This document shows positions 27,299 through 36,562 of a stretch of 64,000 nucleotides of DNA, one piece after another. This stretch comes from Bacteroidota bacterium (GTDB lineage: Bacteria > Bacteroidota > Bacteroidia > Chitinophagales > Chitinophagaceae). Each line of letters begins with the position of its first letter. Position 1 is the first letter of the stretch. The stretch spans positions 496,001-560,000 of the forward strand of contig JADJJH010000002.1 in NCBI GenBank assembly GCA_016706595.1. The letters run 5' to 3'. The notes under the pieces are model-generated. The model searched no databases. It had not been told where the DNA came from and was given only the letters and a program-made list of their open reading frames with translations. Both the position numbers and the translations under genes were made by a program.

Positions 27299-28492
27299 TT
27301 AGTCTAGAAGTACTTTTCTATATCCGTCTCTAAATTTTTCTGCTGAAAAATTGCGTACGGAATAATCAAATGCATTTTTAGAAATTTTATTGAGTTCATT
27401 ATGGTTGGCTATCATCCATGTAATTTTTTCCATTGCTTCTGAAATCAATAACTCTTCATTTTCAACTTCATTAATTAAAAACCCATTCTGCCTATTTGTG
27501 ATATGCTCTGGTATTGCGTCAATATTCGTGACCAATGGAATTGCTCCGAATGCCATAGCTTCCATAATTACTAATGGAAATCCTTCCCAAGCCGAGGTCA
27601 TTAATAGAATATCATTGCATTTATGAAAATTATACATCGCCTGTCCACCTTGTAATTCGCCTACATAGGATCTATCATCAATTAAATGTTTAGGCATCTC
27701 ATTTAATATCGGTCCGGCAAGTTTAAATTCAACAGGTAAATTCAATAATCTACATTGCTCAATAATTTTTAGTATCAACCAAACTCTTTTTTGCGGGCCA
27801 CCGCGACCGGCATAATATATTTTTAATGGAAGACTAAATTCTCTCTCGTGATAAGTTTCCGGCAAATATTCTAAACGATAAAAAATAACTTTAAGTCTGT
27901 CAAGATATTTCAAAGGTATCCCTGCCTTTTTGTAGGCGTTGCCAAATTTCTTTTTAAATACTTCCCCTACAATAATACGTGTGTCGATAAATTTAATAAA
28001 TGGCGCCCAGATCCACGTAAACTTTGGGTCGTACATATGAATGAGTTCATGTACTTTTATCGATCTATTCAAATGAGGTGTTAGCTTGTAAGCAAAATTG
28101 CATTGACCAATAAATACAACGGGCTTTTTCATTTGCTTATTAATGTAGTAACTACAAACTCCTCGAAACATTAAATTCCCCCAGTAGATAAACTTATTAT
28201 CAGACCATCTGCCTATTTCCTTGATAGTAACATGAGGCAATTCAAAAAAATGTTTCATGCCACTATTTGGCGATTTCTTAGTGAAAAAAATAATCACTTT
28301 TTTGTCTGTAAATGATTTTACGATTTCTGCATTCACCCGTTCGGCACCTCCAATAGCATAACCCGGAAAGAAAAAATAGATATCATATTCTTCGTGTAAT
28401 GGATTTAGCATGGCTACACATTTTCCCAACAATACAAATGGAAACATGATTACCTGTTCGATATATCGTTTAATTGTAAATAATTTATACAT
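27299..28492 (-). CDS. Glycosyltransferase, family 4 type
   Basis: This 397-residue GT-B fold enzyme is likely to add a sugar during surface-polysaccharide synthesis. The N-terminal half has the glycine-rich GYAIGGAERVNAEI. The C-terminal nucleotide-sugar half has KIYYAGRGGPQKRVWLIL and the family signature NDILLMTSAWEGFPLVIMEAMAFGAIPLVTN. A hydrophobic segment near residues 12-30 suggests membrane association. It is divergent from the methyltransferase genes, with only 21 bases between start codons. Donor and acceptor cannot be told. Confidence 0.88.
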   Translation of the reverse strand: MYKLFTIKRYIEQVIMFPFVLLGKCVAMLNPLHEEYDIYFFFPGYAIGGAERVNAEIVKSFTDKKVIIFFTKKSPNSGMKHFFELPHVTIKEIGRWSDNKFIYWGNLMFRGVCSYYINKQMKKPVVFIGQCNFAYKLTPHLNRSIKVHELIHMYDPKFTWIWAPFIKFIDTRIIVGEVFKKKFGNAYKKAGIPLKYLDRLKVIFYRLEYLPETYHEREFSLPLKIYYAGRGGPQKRVWLILKIIEQCRLLNLPVEFKLAGPILNEMPKHLIDDRSYVGELQGGQAMYNFHKCNDILLMTSAWEGFPLVIMEAMAFGAIPLVTNIDAIPEHITNRQNGFLINEVENEELLISEAMEKITWMIANHNELNKISKNAFDYSVRNFSAEKFRDGYRKVLLD

Positions 28493-28513
28493 CTTTGCTG
28501 AAAATCTGATTAA

Positions 28514-29417
28514 ATGGATAAAAGTAATACTATCACTTCACCCATTACGCAAGGAACGGTAAAATTATTGGCCAGCATACCGAAAAATACAATTATTGAA
28601 AGCTATAAAGCAGAATCAGGAATTGATATAGATTATTTATTTGGTTCGATTGAATTAGTTAATCTCTATGAATGTGATGATACAGGTTATCGTTTTTTTT
28701 TATCCATTTGGCATCGAAGGAGATGGCCCTTTTTATGAGAAATTAGAATCGATACCATGGTATTATTCTGCTTGGAAATGGGATTACGAAATTGCAGATC
28801 AATTTATTCATTCCGGCAACCAAGTAATTGATATTGGTTGTGGAGAAGGGAAGTTTTTAGATTACTTAAAAACAAAACGCAATTGTACTTGTGTTGGTTT
28901 GGAATTAAATGAAAAAGCCAAAGAACTTGCTACAAACAATGGAATTGAAGTACATAATCAATTCATACAAGAATATGCAAAATCAAATTCAGATAAATAT
29001 GATGTTGTTACTTTTTTTCAGGTATTAGAACATATATCAGAAGTAGATAGTTTTTTCAAATCTGCGATTTCGGTAGCTAAACCCGGAGGTAAAATTATCG
29101 TTGCTGTTCCCAATAATGAACCTTATTATCTAACTTATGACAAAGATCATTTTTTAAATTTACCACCTCATCATATGGGTTGGTGGAATGAAAAATCACT
29201 AACTAAAATTGCCGAAATTTATAATTTAGAATTAGTAAAAATTGTCAAGCAACCGCTCGAACATTTCTCAGGTTTTTCAAAAAGTTATATGATTGAAAAA
29301 TTAAAATTCCCTAACTTCTTAATAAAAATTTTACTCCCTTTCGCTAAGGCGATTTGTTATATAAACAGAAATAATATTAATGGGGCTTCAATATTAGCTG
29401 TATACAAAAAGAAATAG
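28514..29417 (+). pseudogene. SAM-dependent methyltransferase gene frameshifted in a T9 run
   Basis: Two frames join into one 300-residue protein if one T is removed from the nine T at 28693-28701. Frame 1 gives the N-terminus up to TGYRFF; the other frame continues YPFGIEGDGPFYEKL. The joined protein reads smoothly through TGYRFFYPF, a block common in this methyltransferase group. SAM motif I is IDIGCGEGKFLDYL and VLEHI lies downstream. As written, translation stops at 28738. The rest of the gene is intact and shows no decay, so recent slippage, a phase-variable switch or a sequencing error are all possible. It heads the methyltransferase-methyltransferase-flippase group. Confidence 0.82.
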
Positions 29418-29474
29418 AACGTGGCGTTGAATGATCTGCATATGATTATTTCTTTTAATTAAAGTATTAGCGCT

Positions 29475-29482
29475 TAAATTTG
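29475..29482 (+). promoter_or_regulatory. Promoter -7 element next to the second methyltransferase start
   Basis: TAAATTTG, a perfect TAnnTTTG, ends four bases before the GTG at 29487. It predicts a leaderless mRNA beginning with GTG. Confidence 0.55.
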
Positions 29483-29486
29483 TTTC

Positions 29487-30218
29487 GTGAATTCAAAACC
29501 CAACTTTATTGCTAACCCATTTTTTTTAGATAGCATAACAGGCATTTTATACAATCCATTCTTCTTCACCCGAAAAGAACTTTATACAGCCATCTCTCAT
29601 TTTGCTCCAAAACTAAAGGGTGGCATTGTAGATTTAGGTTGTGGCACAAAACCATACCAGCATTTATTTACGCAGGCTACTTCGTATACCGGCTTAGATA
29701 TTGAAACCAGTGGTAACCACGATATCAAATCTGAAATTGATGTTTACTACGATGGTAAAACTTTTCCATTTGCCGATAATACCATCGATAATATTTTTTC
29801 ATCTGAAACCTTTGAACATATATTTAATCTGGAAGAAATTATTAAAGAAATTCATCGCGTTCTAAAAAAGGATGGACTTCTTTTAGCAACTTGTCCTTTT
29901 TTATGGCCCGAACATGAAGTGCCTTATGATTATGCCCGTTACACCTCATTCGCCATTCAAGATTTGCTCAAACGTAATGGATTCGAAATTGTAGCCTTCG
30001 AAAAAACGGGTAATTATTTCATTAGTGTTTTACAATTACAAGCCTTGTATTTGTATTTCTTTATTAATAAAATTCCATGGTTAAGTTCAGTATTTTTTGT
30101 GTTGTTTATTTCTCCGATTTTCTTGTTTGGTTCTATCATTAATAAAATACTGCCTTCGTTTATGAAACGTAAAGACTTGTATTTGAACAATATCATTTTA
30201 GCTAAAAAAATTGCCTGA
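29487..30218 (+). CDS. Class I SAM-dependent methyltransferase
   Basis: The 243-residue protein has SAM motif I as VDLGCGTKPYQHLF near residue 49, acidic motif II (YTGLDIE), and FSSETFEHIFNLEEIIKEIHRVLKKDG as motifs IV-V. The last 60 residues hold two hydrophobic segments, so it may attach to the membrane. It starts with GTG and ends one base into the flippase gene (TGATG), so the two are translated together. Methylation of a lipid-linked glycan is plausible given the neighbours, but the substrate is not known. Confidence 0.87.
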   Translation: MNSKPNFIANPFFLDSITGILYNPFFFTRKELYTAISHFAPKLKGGIVDLGCGTKPYQHLFTQATSYTGLDIETSGNHDIKSEIDVYYDGKTFPFADNTIDNIFSSETFEHIFNLEEIIKEIHRVLKKDGLLLATCPFLWPEHEVPYDYARYTSFAIQDLLKRNGFEIVAFEKTGNYFISVLQLQALYLYFFINKIPWLSSVFFVLFISPIFLFGSIINKILPSFMKRKDLYLNNIILAKKIA

Positions 30219-31747
30219 TGGGAATTATCAAAAGGCAAGGATTAAAAACTAGTATTGTTTCGTATGCCGGAGTATTATTGGGTGTCATCTTTTTCATTTT
30301 TGTTTTTCCGCATATTATTGATAAAGAGTATCTCGGACTCATTGGCTTGTTGCAAAATCTCATGTACATATTTGCCTCCTTACCGGGTTTAGGTATGGCA
30401 CATATTATGTTGAGGTATTATGCACTTTGGAAAGAAAAAGAAACCTTAACACAGTTTAATGCTTTTTCGATGCTAATGATGTTAGGTGCAAGTATTCTGT
30501 TTGTACTGGCTTATATTCTTTGTAAAGATCTTATCATTGATCAATACAAAACACAATCGGCCCTTTTCATTCCTTATTACTATGCCGTAATTCCATTAGT
30601 TATTGTGTATGCCTACAGCCAGTACTTTGAAATCTATAGCATGATGCGCTTACGTGTTGCTGTACCTGCTTTTTTACGCGAAATACTTACCCGTGTGTTA
30701 TTGATTATTGTGGTGTATTTATTTGCCTATAAGTTACTTTCTGAATATGAATTTGTAGGCGCTTTTATTATTGCCTATTTATTTGCTTTTGCTATTTTGG
30801 TGTGGTATACACGAAAGCAACTGCATTTTAAAGCCAATAATCCCCTTGCATTTGTTTCTCAAAAAGTAGATACCAAAGAGTCTATCATGTATGGTGGATA
30901 TATGTTATTGCTTACTACATTTACCAATATTCATAATTTTTTAGATGGCATTATTTTACCGGCCTATTTAGGTTTAGGTGCCTTAGGTATTTATTTGCGA
31001 CCCATGATTTTAGGCGTGATGATACAAATTCCGTATCGTGCGATTAGCTTGATTTCGATACCTATCATTCGGGAGGCGATTGTTCAAAATGATATGAAAA
31101 AAGTGAAGGACTTAAATAGAAGTATTGGTATTAATTTGTTTCTTATCGGTAGTTTTTTATTCACTTTATTGATAGCCAATACCAATTCTATTTTTAAAAT
31201 CTTCCCACCTGAATATGAAATTGCTAAAAATGTTTTGTACATAATTGCATTGGGTAGATTATTAGATATGGCATTCGGATTGAATTCAGAAATTATCAAT
31301 TATTCGAAATACTATCGACATATTATTCTCTTTTCATTTGTGATGATGATGAGTACGATTGCACTTAATATTTTATTAATTCCAAAATTTGGTATGGAAG
31401 GGGCTGCCTTGGCCGTTTCGATTTCGTTGATTGTTTTTAATATTATGAAAACTGTTTTCATTTGGCAAAAATTTCATTTCCATTGTTTTAGCAAACACTA
31501 TATTTCATTACTATTGATTACCTCTGGTGTTTTAGGGATTTTATATTTTATCCCTTTCCTTCAATTTTTGCCTAACCACATGTTTATGAATGCATGTGCA
31601 AATATTGTTTTCAAATCGGGCATTGGAACCACTTTGTTTATAATTCCTTTGTTTGTATTAAAAATTTCTCCAGATTTTAATGAGTTTGTAAAGTTGGTAC
31701 TCACTGGTAAAATTTTTAAAGGCGGACATAAAATGGAGTCTTTATAA
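30218..31747 (+). CDS. Polysaccharide flippase (Wzx/MATE-like)
   Basis: This 509-residue integral membrane protein has about 12-14 hydrophobic segments and no large soluble domain. It belongs to the oligosaccharide flippase group (MOP superfamily) that moves lipid-linked glycan across the inner membrane. The N-terminal QGLKTSIVSYAGVLLGVIFFIFVFP and the polar PxxL/GMEGAALA segments are typical. Its start overlaps the methyltransferase stop by one base. With the glycosyltransferases on either side it forms the export step of a surface-glycan cluster. Which glycan it carries is unknown. Confidence 0.87.
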   Translation: MGIIKRQGLKTSIVSYAGVLLGVIFFIFVFPHIIDKEYLGLIGLLQNLMYIFASLPGLGMAHIMLRYYALWKEKETLTQFNAFSMLMMLGASILFVLAYILCKDLIIDQYKTQSALFIPYYYAVIPLVIVYAYSQYFEIYSMMRLRVAVPAFLREILTRVLLIIVVYLFAYKLLSEYEFVGAFIIAYLFAFAILVWYTRKQLHFKANNPLAFVSQKVDTKESIMYGGYMLLLTTFTNIHNFLDGIILPAYLGLGALGIYLRPMILGVMIQIPYRAISLISIPIIREAIVQNDMKKVKDLNRSIGINLFLIGSFLFTLLIANTNSIFKIFPPEYEIAKNVLYIIALGRLLDMAFGLNSEIINYSKYYRHIILFSFVMMMSTIALNILLIPKFGMEGAALAVSISLIVFNIMKTVFIWQKFHFHCFSKHYISLLLITSGVLGILYFIPFLQFLPNHMFMNACANIVFKSGIGTTLFIIPLFVLKISPDFNEFVKLVLTGKIFKGGHKMESL

Positions 31748-31789
31748 GGTTAAGTTGTGGCATTCAGAACTCATGCTACCTATCCATTT

Positions 31790-31830
31790 AAAAAAATCGG
31801 CTTCCAATGGTATTGCCATCGAAAGCCGAT
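31790..31830 (-). terminator. Rho-independent terminator of sod
   Basis: ATCGGCTT (31796-31803) pairs with AAGCCGAT (31823-31830); an inner ATGG/CCAT extends the stem. Reading on the minus strand the stem is followed by a T run to about 31790. It lies 80 bases after the sod stop and may also end the flippase transcript. Confidence 0.75.
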
Positions 31831-31910
31831 ATTCATGAAAGCCTTTATTTACATATAAAATGTAGGGCTTAATTTAAAAGTAAATGAATTGTACTTGTTT
31901 GCGCATGCTA

Positions 31911-32519
31911 TTACAACGCTGCTTCATATCTTTTTGACACTTCATCCCAATTCACTACATTCCAGAAAGCAGCAATATAATCGGCACGACGATTTTGATA
32001 ATGTAAATAATATGCATGTTCCCACACATCCATGCCTAATATTGGAGTTCCTTTGCATTCGGCAATATCCATTAATGGGTTATCTTGATTAGCTGATGAA
32101 CATACACAAAGCGATTTATCTTCTTTTACACAAAGCCAAGCCCAACCACTACCAAAACGAGTCATGCCTGCATTCGCAAAATTAGTTTTGAAGGTATCAA
32201 ATCCGCCCAATTCCTGTTCAATGGCTTCGGCTAATTTGCCTTTTGGATTACCGCCACCATTGGGTGAAAGAATTTCCCAAAATAATGTGTGATTGAAATG
32301 TCCGCCTCCATTATTTCGGACGGCTGCAGGGAGTTTAGACATGATGGCAAAAAGCTCTTCTAATGTTTTGCCTTCATGTTCAGTTCCCGCTAAAGCTTTA
32401 TTTAAATTATCAACATAGGCTTGATGGTGTTTACCATGATGAATTTCCATGGTAGTTTTATCGATATGAGGTACCAATGCATCATGAGCATATGGTAAAG
32501 TGGGTAAGGTAAATGCCAT
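31911..32519 (-). CDS. sod: Superoxide dismutase, Fe/Mn family
   Basis: This 202-residue cytoplasmic enzyme converts superoxide to oxygen and peroxide. The metal ligands are recognisable: His27 in MEIHHGKHH, the second His in FNHTLFW, and Asp and His in DVWEHAYYLHY near residues 165-170. Length is normal and no signal peptide is present. Fe or Mn preference cannot be decided from sequence. It sits inside the polysaccharide cluster but on the minus strand with its own promoter and terminator, so it is probably unrelated to it. Confidence 0.96.
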   Translation of the reverse strand: MAFTLPTLPYAHDALVPHIDKTTMEIHHGKHHQAYVDNLNKALAGTEHEGKTLEELFAIMSKLPAAVRNNGGGHFNHTLFWEILSPNGGGNPKGKLAEAIEQELGGFDTFKTNFANAGMTRFGSGWAWLCVKEDKSLCVCSSANQDNPLMDIAECKGTPILGMDVWEHAYYLHYQNRRADYIAAFWNVVNWDEVSKRYEAAL

Positions 32520-32537
32520 TATTAAAATTTTAGATCA

Positions 32538-32545
32538 CAAATGTA
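32538..32545 (-). promoter_or_regulatory. Promoter -7 element of sod
   Basis: On the minus strand TACATTTG is a perfect TAnnTTTG match, 18 bases before the sod ATG. No -33 element is seen at the usual distance. Confidence 0.5.
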
Positions 32546-32635
32546 AACATTCATCAAATAGGATGACTTACACTTTACTATTATTTTATTAGCATTTTCA
32601 ATGCATAATCATTTCATGATATATAAAAAATGGAC

Positions 32636-33772
32636 TTAGCTTTCGCTGATACTTTGTACAGCCCTAAACGCAATATTAGACCAAGAAAAATGAGTATAAA
32701 ATTTTGAATGGTTGTTGGAAATGGATGCAAATTTGGCTTGTAAAATAGCGTGCACATAGGCATTCCAGTCTTTGTCGGCAACAATTACCAGTCTTTCTGG
32801 GGCAAATTCTTTTTGAACACCAATCGCCCCATTTTCAGAAGAAATACAAAATTTGCCGAAACCTAACGCTTCAACCAATTTCGTTTTAATGCCCCCTCCA
32901 TCTTGTAAAGGGTTTAAAAAAATATCACATGCTTTAAAGTACAAATCAATATCTTCAACAAAACCACAATAAATAATGTTTGCTTCTGTAAAGTTTTGCA
33001 GTTCATTCATATCGGCAGGTAATCCTTTACCGCAAACTAAAATTTTATAATTCAATTTACTTTTAAGCAAATCAGGATTTATCTTATACAAAATATGATT
33101 CAAGGCATCCAGATTAGGTTTGTAATTGAGGGTGCCGTTAAATAAAATAAGTGTCGTATTTGTTTCAATTTGATGGTGAGTATTTACCCACTCCTTGCAG
33201 CGACTAATTTCATCAGGTTCAGGCAGATGAATATTTTCTACTCCATAGGGTATTACAAAACATCGATCTTCATGCACCTTATAAAACAAAGTAGCATAAT
33301 GCTTATCTTCTTCGGTTTTAAACCAAGTAACATCGGCCATTTTATAAGCTGCTTGCTCGTAAAGCCATAGTAAACGCCACCACCATTTGCCGATACTTTT
33401 AAATCGTTCACTTTCTATATTATGCGAATGCACGATGATTTTTTTTGACGAGAATACTTTAAACAATAAAATCAACCAAGCATAATAAGGATGTTCGAAA
33501 AGTAAATGCGTTCGATTAGTTTCATCAGCTATTTTTTTCATTTTAAAAAATAGCATTGGGTTCAAGTAACGCCACTTCGAATTTGAAATTTGATGGATTA
33601 CTACAAACTCTTCGTTTGGTTCATTCTTTTGTATGGTTAAACAGTTTAAGCCAACTAAACGCGACAAGTATTTGTAAAACAAAGCAATGCCCTTTTGTCC
33701 ACCCATGATGGCCGGAAAAACTTTATAAGGCACTAGGGCCAATATGCGAATCGTATTTGAAGTTTGTTGCAC
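32636..33772 (-). CDS. Glycosyltransferase, family 4 type
   Basis: This 378-residue GT-B enzyme has an acceptor-side N-terminal domain (ALVPYKVFPAIMGGQKGIALFYKYL) and a donor-side domain with ILFNGTLNYKPNLDALN, YCGFVEDIDLYFKACDIFLNPLQDGGGIKTKLVEALGFGK. It probably acts in the neighbouring surface-glycan pathway. It starts with GTG, and a one-mismatch promoter element (TATCTTTA on the minus strand, 33784-33777) ends four bases before that codon, the same near-leaderless layout seen at other genes. It is divergent from the epimerase-like gene. Confidence 0.87.
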   Translation of the reverse strand: MQQTSNTIRILALVPYKVFPAIMGGQKGIALFYKYLSRLVGLNCLTIQKNEPNEEFVVIHQISNSKWRYLNPMLFFKMKKIADETNRTHLLFEHPYYAWLILLFKVFSSKKIIVHSHNIESERFKSIGKWWWRLLWLYEQAAYKMADVTWFKTEEDKHYATLFYKVHEDRCFVIPYGVENIHLPEPDEISRCKEWVNTHHQIETNTTLILFNGTLNYKPNLDALNHILYKINPDLLKSKLNYKILVCGKGLPADMNELQNFTEANIIYCGFVEDIDLYFKACDIFLNPLQDGGGIKTKLVEALGFGKFCISSENGAIGVQKEFAPERLVIVADKDWNAYVHAILQAKFASISNNHSKFYTHFSWSNIAFRAVQSISES

Positions 33773-33917
33773 GCGCTAAAGATAACAAACAAAATTTACT
33801 GTTGAAGAGAAGTAGATTTTGGTAGAATAGTCAGTGAGGCGAATATCAAATAGATAATTGCTTTGTGCCGCAAGGTATTAGCCTCTTAACTTGCACCTGA
33901 ATTAATTCAAACAAAAT

Positions 33918-34832
33918 ATGTCGACCTATATAATTGCCGGTGGTAGCGGATTTGTCGGAAGCCACTTAAGTAAAATATTATTAGCCCAATCGCATCAAAT
34001 CATTATACTAAGCACAAAGAAAAAATTGCCACAAACTACAAATCCGCAATTGCAATTTGTGTATTGGGATCCTACTCAGTCTGTGATTGATAAAAAATTT
34101 TCATGCCAGCAAGCTATCGTTATTAATTTGGCCGGTGCTGGGGTTGCCGATAAACGTTGGACCAGATCGCGCAAACAAGAAATTCTGTTGAGTCGAGTTC
34201 AAAGTTTGGCTACCTTATATAAAGCGGCACAAAATAAGCAGATTGGGATTGAGTTTCTTTTATCGGCATCTGCTATTGGGTGGTATGGCGAGGGCGAACA
34301 AAATTTTACTGAGGAGGATGCGAATGACACCTCCTATTTATCTATGGTTTGTAAACAATGGGAGTCTGAGGCTAATACCTTTGAAAAATTAGCCATTCCG
34401 GTAGGTATAGTTCGTATTGGTATTGTGCTTGGTGAAGGTGGAGGGGCATTTCATGAATTTATGAAACCATTGAAGTATGGACTAGCCGGTATTCCGGCAG
34501 GTGGAAAACAAATGTATAGTTGGATACATGTAGAAGATGTTTGCCAAGGGTTAGTTTATCTGTCGAAAAACAAAGCAAGCGGTATTTTTAATCTTGTGGC
34601 GCCTAATCCCGTAATGCTACGTTCAATTTTTAATGAAATGATAATTTGTAGAAATGCATTTACTATCAAATTATCAGTTCCTGCATTCATCTTAAAAATT
34701 GTATTAGGAGAAATGTCGGTTGAAATATTAAAAAGCTGCCGTGTAAGTAGCCAAAAGTTGCAGGACTTGGGTTTTAGGTTTCAATACCCGGAAATAAAAT
34801 CATGCATCCACCAGCTTATGCATTGTGAGTAG
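33918..34832 (+). CDS. TIGR01777-type NAD(P)-binding oxidoreductase
   Basis: This 304-residue short-chain dehydrogenase relative has the Rossmann motif GGSGFVGSHL at residues 8-17, then NLAGAGVADKRWTRSRKQEIL, SASAIGWYG and a C-terminal DUF1731-like tail (LKSCRVSSQKLQDLGFRFQYP). The closest described relatives are the SulA/YfcH-type epimerase-like proteins found in most bacteria, whose reaction is unknown. The sequence around FTEEDANDTSYLSMVCKQWE is also family-typical. It stands alone between a divergent glycosyltransferase and a convergent iscU. Confidence 0.9.
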   Translation: MSTYIIAGGSGFVGSHLSKILLAQSHQIIILSTKKKLPQTTNPQLQFVYWDPTQSVIDKKFSCQQAIVINLAGAGVADKRWTRSRKQEILLSRVQSLATLYKAAQNKQIGIEFLLSASAIGWYGEGEQNFTEEDANDTSYLSMVCKQWESEANTFEKLAIPVGIVRIGIVLGEGGGAFHEFMKPLKYGLAGIPAGGKQMYSWIHVEDVCQGLVYLSKNKASGIFNLVAPNPVMLRSIFNEMIICRNAFTIKLSVPAFILKIVLGEMSVEILKSCRVSSQKLQDLGFRFQYPEIKSCIHQLMHCE

Positions 34833-34858
34833 GTAATGGAGAATCCTTAAAATATGAA

Positions 34859-34890
34859 AAAGGGATGAATCAAATTCACCCCTTCTTAAT
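34859..34890. terminator. Bidirectional terminator between epimerase-like gene and iscU
   Basis: AAGGGATGAAT (34860-34870) pairs with ATTCACCCCTT (34874-34884) with one mismatch. A-rich and T-rich flanks on both sides suit termination from both convergent genes. Confidence 0.7.
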
Positions 34891-34912
34891 TTATCTATTC
34901 ACTGACAATCTA

Positions 34913-35332
34913 TTAATGAACAATTTTTTCTTCAAGTTCCAAGGCTTCCATGCCATTTTTTACACGATAATCGTTGATGGCCGCTTTAATTGCATCCTCG
35001 GCTAATACCGAACAGTGTATTTTAACAGGCGGAAGGTTGAGTTCTTCAACAATATCCATATTGTCGATGGTAACCGCTTCGTTGATACTTTTTCCTTTGA
35101 GCCACTCGGTTGCCACACTTGATGAAGCGATGGCAGAACCACATCCAAAGGTTTTAAATTTTGCATCTTTAATAATGCCGGTTGCGTCATCTACTTCAAT
35201 TTGAAGACGCATTACGTCGCCACATTCAGGCGCACCAACCAAGCCAGTACCCACATTGGTTTTACTTTTGTCGAGGGTACCCACATTTTGTGGATTATTA
35301 TAATGTTCGAGTACTTTCTCTGAATAAGCCAT
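34913..35332 (-). CDS. iscU: Fe-S cluster assembly scaffold IscU
   Basis: This 139-residue scaffold builds Fe-S clusters before transfer to target proteins. The three cluster-binding cysteines are Cys37 (APECGDV), Cys64 (FGCGSAIASSS) and Cys107 (KIHCSVLAE), with Asp39 beside the first. LPPVK at 100-104 is the chaperone (HscA) recognition motif of true IscU. The frame is open upstream to 35374, but MAYSEKVLEHY at 35332 is the family N-terminus. The partner iscS is not in the window. Confidence 0.95.
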   Translation of the reverse strand: MAYSEKVLEHYNNPQNVGTLDKSKTNVGTGLVGAPECGDVMRLQIEVDDATGIIKDAKFKTFGCGSAIASSSVATEWLKGKSINEAVTIDNMDIVEELNLPPVKIHCSVLAEDAIKAAINDYRVKNGMEALELEEKIVH

Positions 35333-35356
35333 GATATTTAGTTTTTTTGTAGGCAA

Positions 35357-35388
35357 CAAAGATAAAGGCATCACAGCCTATTATCAAA
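35357..35388 (-). promoter_or_regulatory. Promoter of iscU
   Basis: On the minus strand TTTG (35388-35385), 20 bases, then TATCTTTG (35364-35357). This is a full -33/-7 match. The leader is about 20 bases and contradicts the longer upstream start at 35374, which lies inside it. Confidence 0.85.
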
Positions 35389-35475
35389 TTTCCTTTTTTG
35401 TATGAGGCATTGCTTCTGTCTATGTTCTAAATTTTTTCACAGGTAATTTTTGGATTTCCGTAATTCGTAATTGAT

Positions 35476-36528
35476 TTAACCCTTCGGTCTATACTTAATA
35501 TCTCTAATCAAGCCTTGCGCATCTGGATTTTCTTTCCATACCTCAGGTAATTTTTTGTCAGGATAGTGTTTTACGTATTTACGTATAATTTGCCAGCCTA
35601 ACCAAGTGCCAATATTACCCGGTGCTTCAGGAGGCATGCCGGTTGACGTAGGACCTTCATTTACATAGCGTAAAATATCTTGCCAATTGGTTGAATACAA
35701 TAGTTTTTGTGTCGAAAAATAATTCCATATCATCGCTTCATTTTTCTTACACCAAGCTAATTGTTCAGGAGTATAGCCAATTAAAAGTTCATCACTTGTT
35801 TCAGGCAATGTATATTCCATAAACAACATTTCGCGGCCTTTCATCAGCATCAATTCTAATAAATTTTTCCCATCAGGTACTATCGGAAACATATCTTCAT
35901 ATATAGCGCGACTCACATTTACCGGAATATATTTTCTTTCGCAAAGTGCGGCTTGATAAGCAGGTAATTGTACCGCAGCATAAAAAGGATAATCTTTTCC
36001 AAGAAACATATCTAAGCCAACACCTACTGCTGTATCAACCGTTACCGCACTCCAAAAATTTAATCCTGATATGAAATAATAAACATCACCTAGCTTTTTG
36101 TTAGGGAAATAATATTTGATATGCTTGAACAATTGAGCTAATTCTTGATCAATTTCTTTTACATCCGGATAATGTTTTTGAACGGTATCATATAAATCTA
36201 CATAATCTTTATACGTTAAAAAGTGCCGAACCGAGTTAAAAAAAACGCTTTGATCATTTCCTTTAGCAAAACCGGTAAGTTCGGTAAAATACACTGAGGC
36301 AAAGTCGGGATACCGATTTCCTAAAGCGTTTACACTTTTTTCGAGCGCATTGGTATCACAATGAAATAAAGCCTGATCCCAACGAATTGATTGTATCTTC
36401 ACTGGAATCTTTGAAACATCCACTTTTTTAGGTTGCTTGTCATCTGAACATCCACTGAACAGAAGCGTTATCAAATAACAAACCATTAGTGCTACAAGGG
36501 GTTTCAGATAGTAAATTTGTCGAGCCAT
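35476..36528 (-). CDS. gldB: Gliding motility lipoprotein GldB
   Basis: This 350-residue lipoprotein has a lipid-bearing Cys27 (LFSGCSDD). The protein matches GldB, one of the core proteins needed for gliding and for T9SS function in Bacteroidota. YYFISGLNFWSAVTVDTAVGVGLDMFLGKDYPFY in the middle and WNYFSTQKLLYSTNWQDILRYVNEGP near the end are the recognisable blocks. The ATG at 36528 is chosen over an upstream TTG at 36537, which lies in a one-mismatch promoter element. It is divergent from a beta-barrel gene, 34 bases away. A gldC gene is not adjacent. Confidence 0.87.
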   Translation of the reverse strand: MARQIYYLKPLVALMVCYLITLLFSGCSDDKQPKKVDVSKIPVKIQSIRWDQALFHCDTNALEKSVNALGNRYPDFASVYFTELTGFAKGNDQSVFFNSVRHFLTYKDYVDLYDTVQKHYPDVKEIDQELAQLFKHIKYYFPNKKLGDVYYFISGLNFWSAVTVDTAVGVGLDMFLGKDYPFYAAVQLPAYQAALCERKYIPVNVSRAIYEDMFPIVPDGKNLLELMLMKGREMLFMEYTLPETSDELLIGYTPEQLAWCKKNEAMIWNYFSTQKLLYSTNWQDILRYVNEGPTSTGMPPEAPGNIGTWLGWQIIRKYVKHYPDKKLPEVWKENPDAQGLIRDIKYRPKG

Positions 36529-36534
36529 AGTCGG

Positions 36535-36542
36535 CAAAAATC
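36535..36542 (-). promoter_or_regulatory. Possible -7 element of gldB
   Basis: On the minus strand GATTTTTG differs from TAnnTTTG only in the first base and ends six bases before the ATG. Confidence 0.4.
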
Positions 36543-36562
36543 AAACATTTTAAATTATTATA

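Noticed and set aside
27299..33772. Polysaccharide cluster as a complete capsule locus
   Set aside because: Only two glycosyltransferases, two methyltransferases and one flippase are present; polymerase, initiating transferase and export genes are missing.
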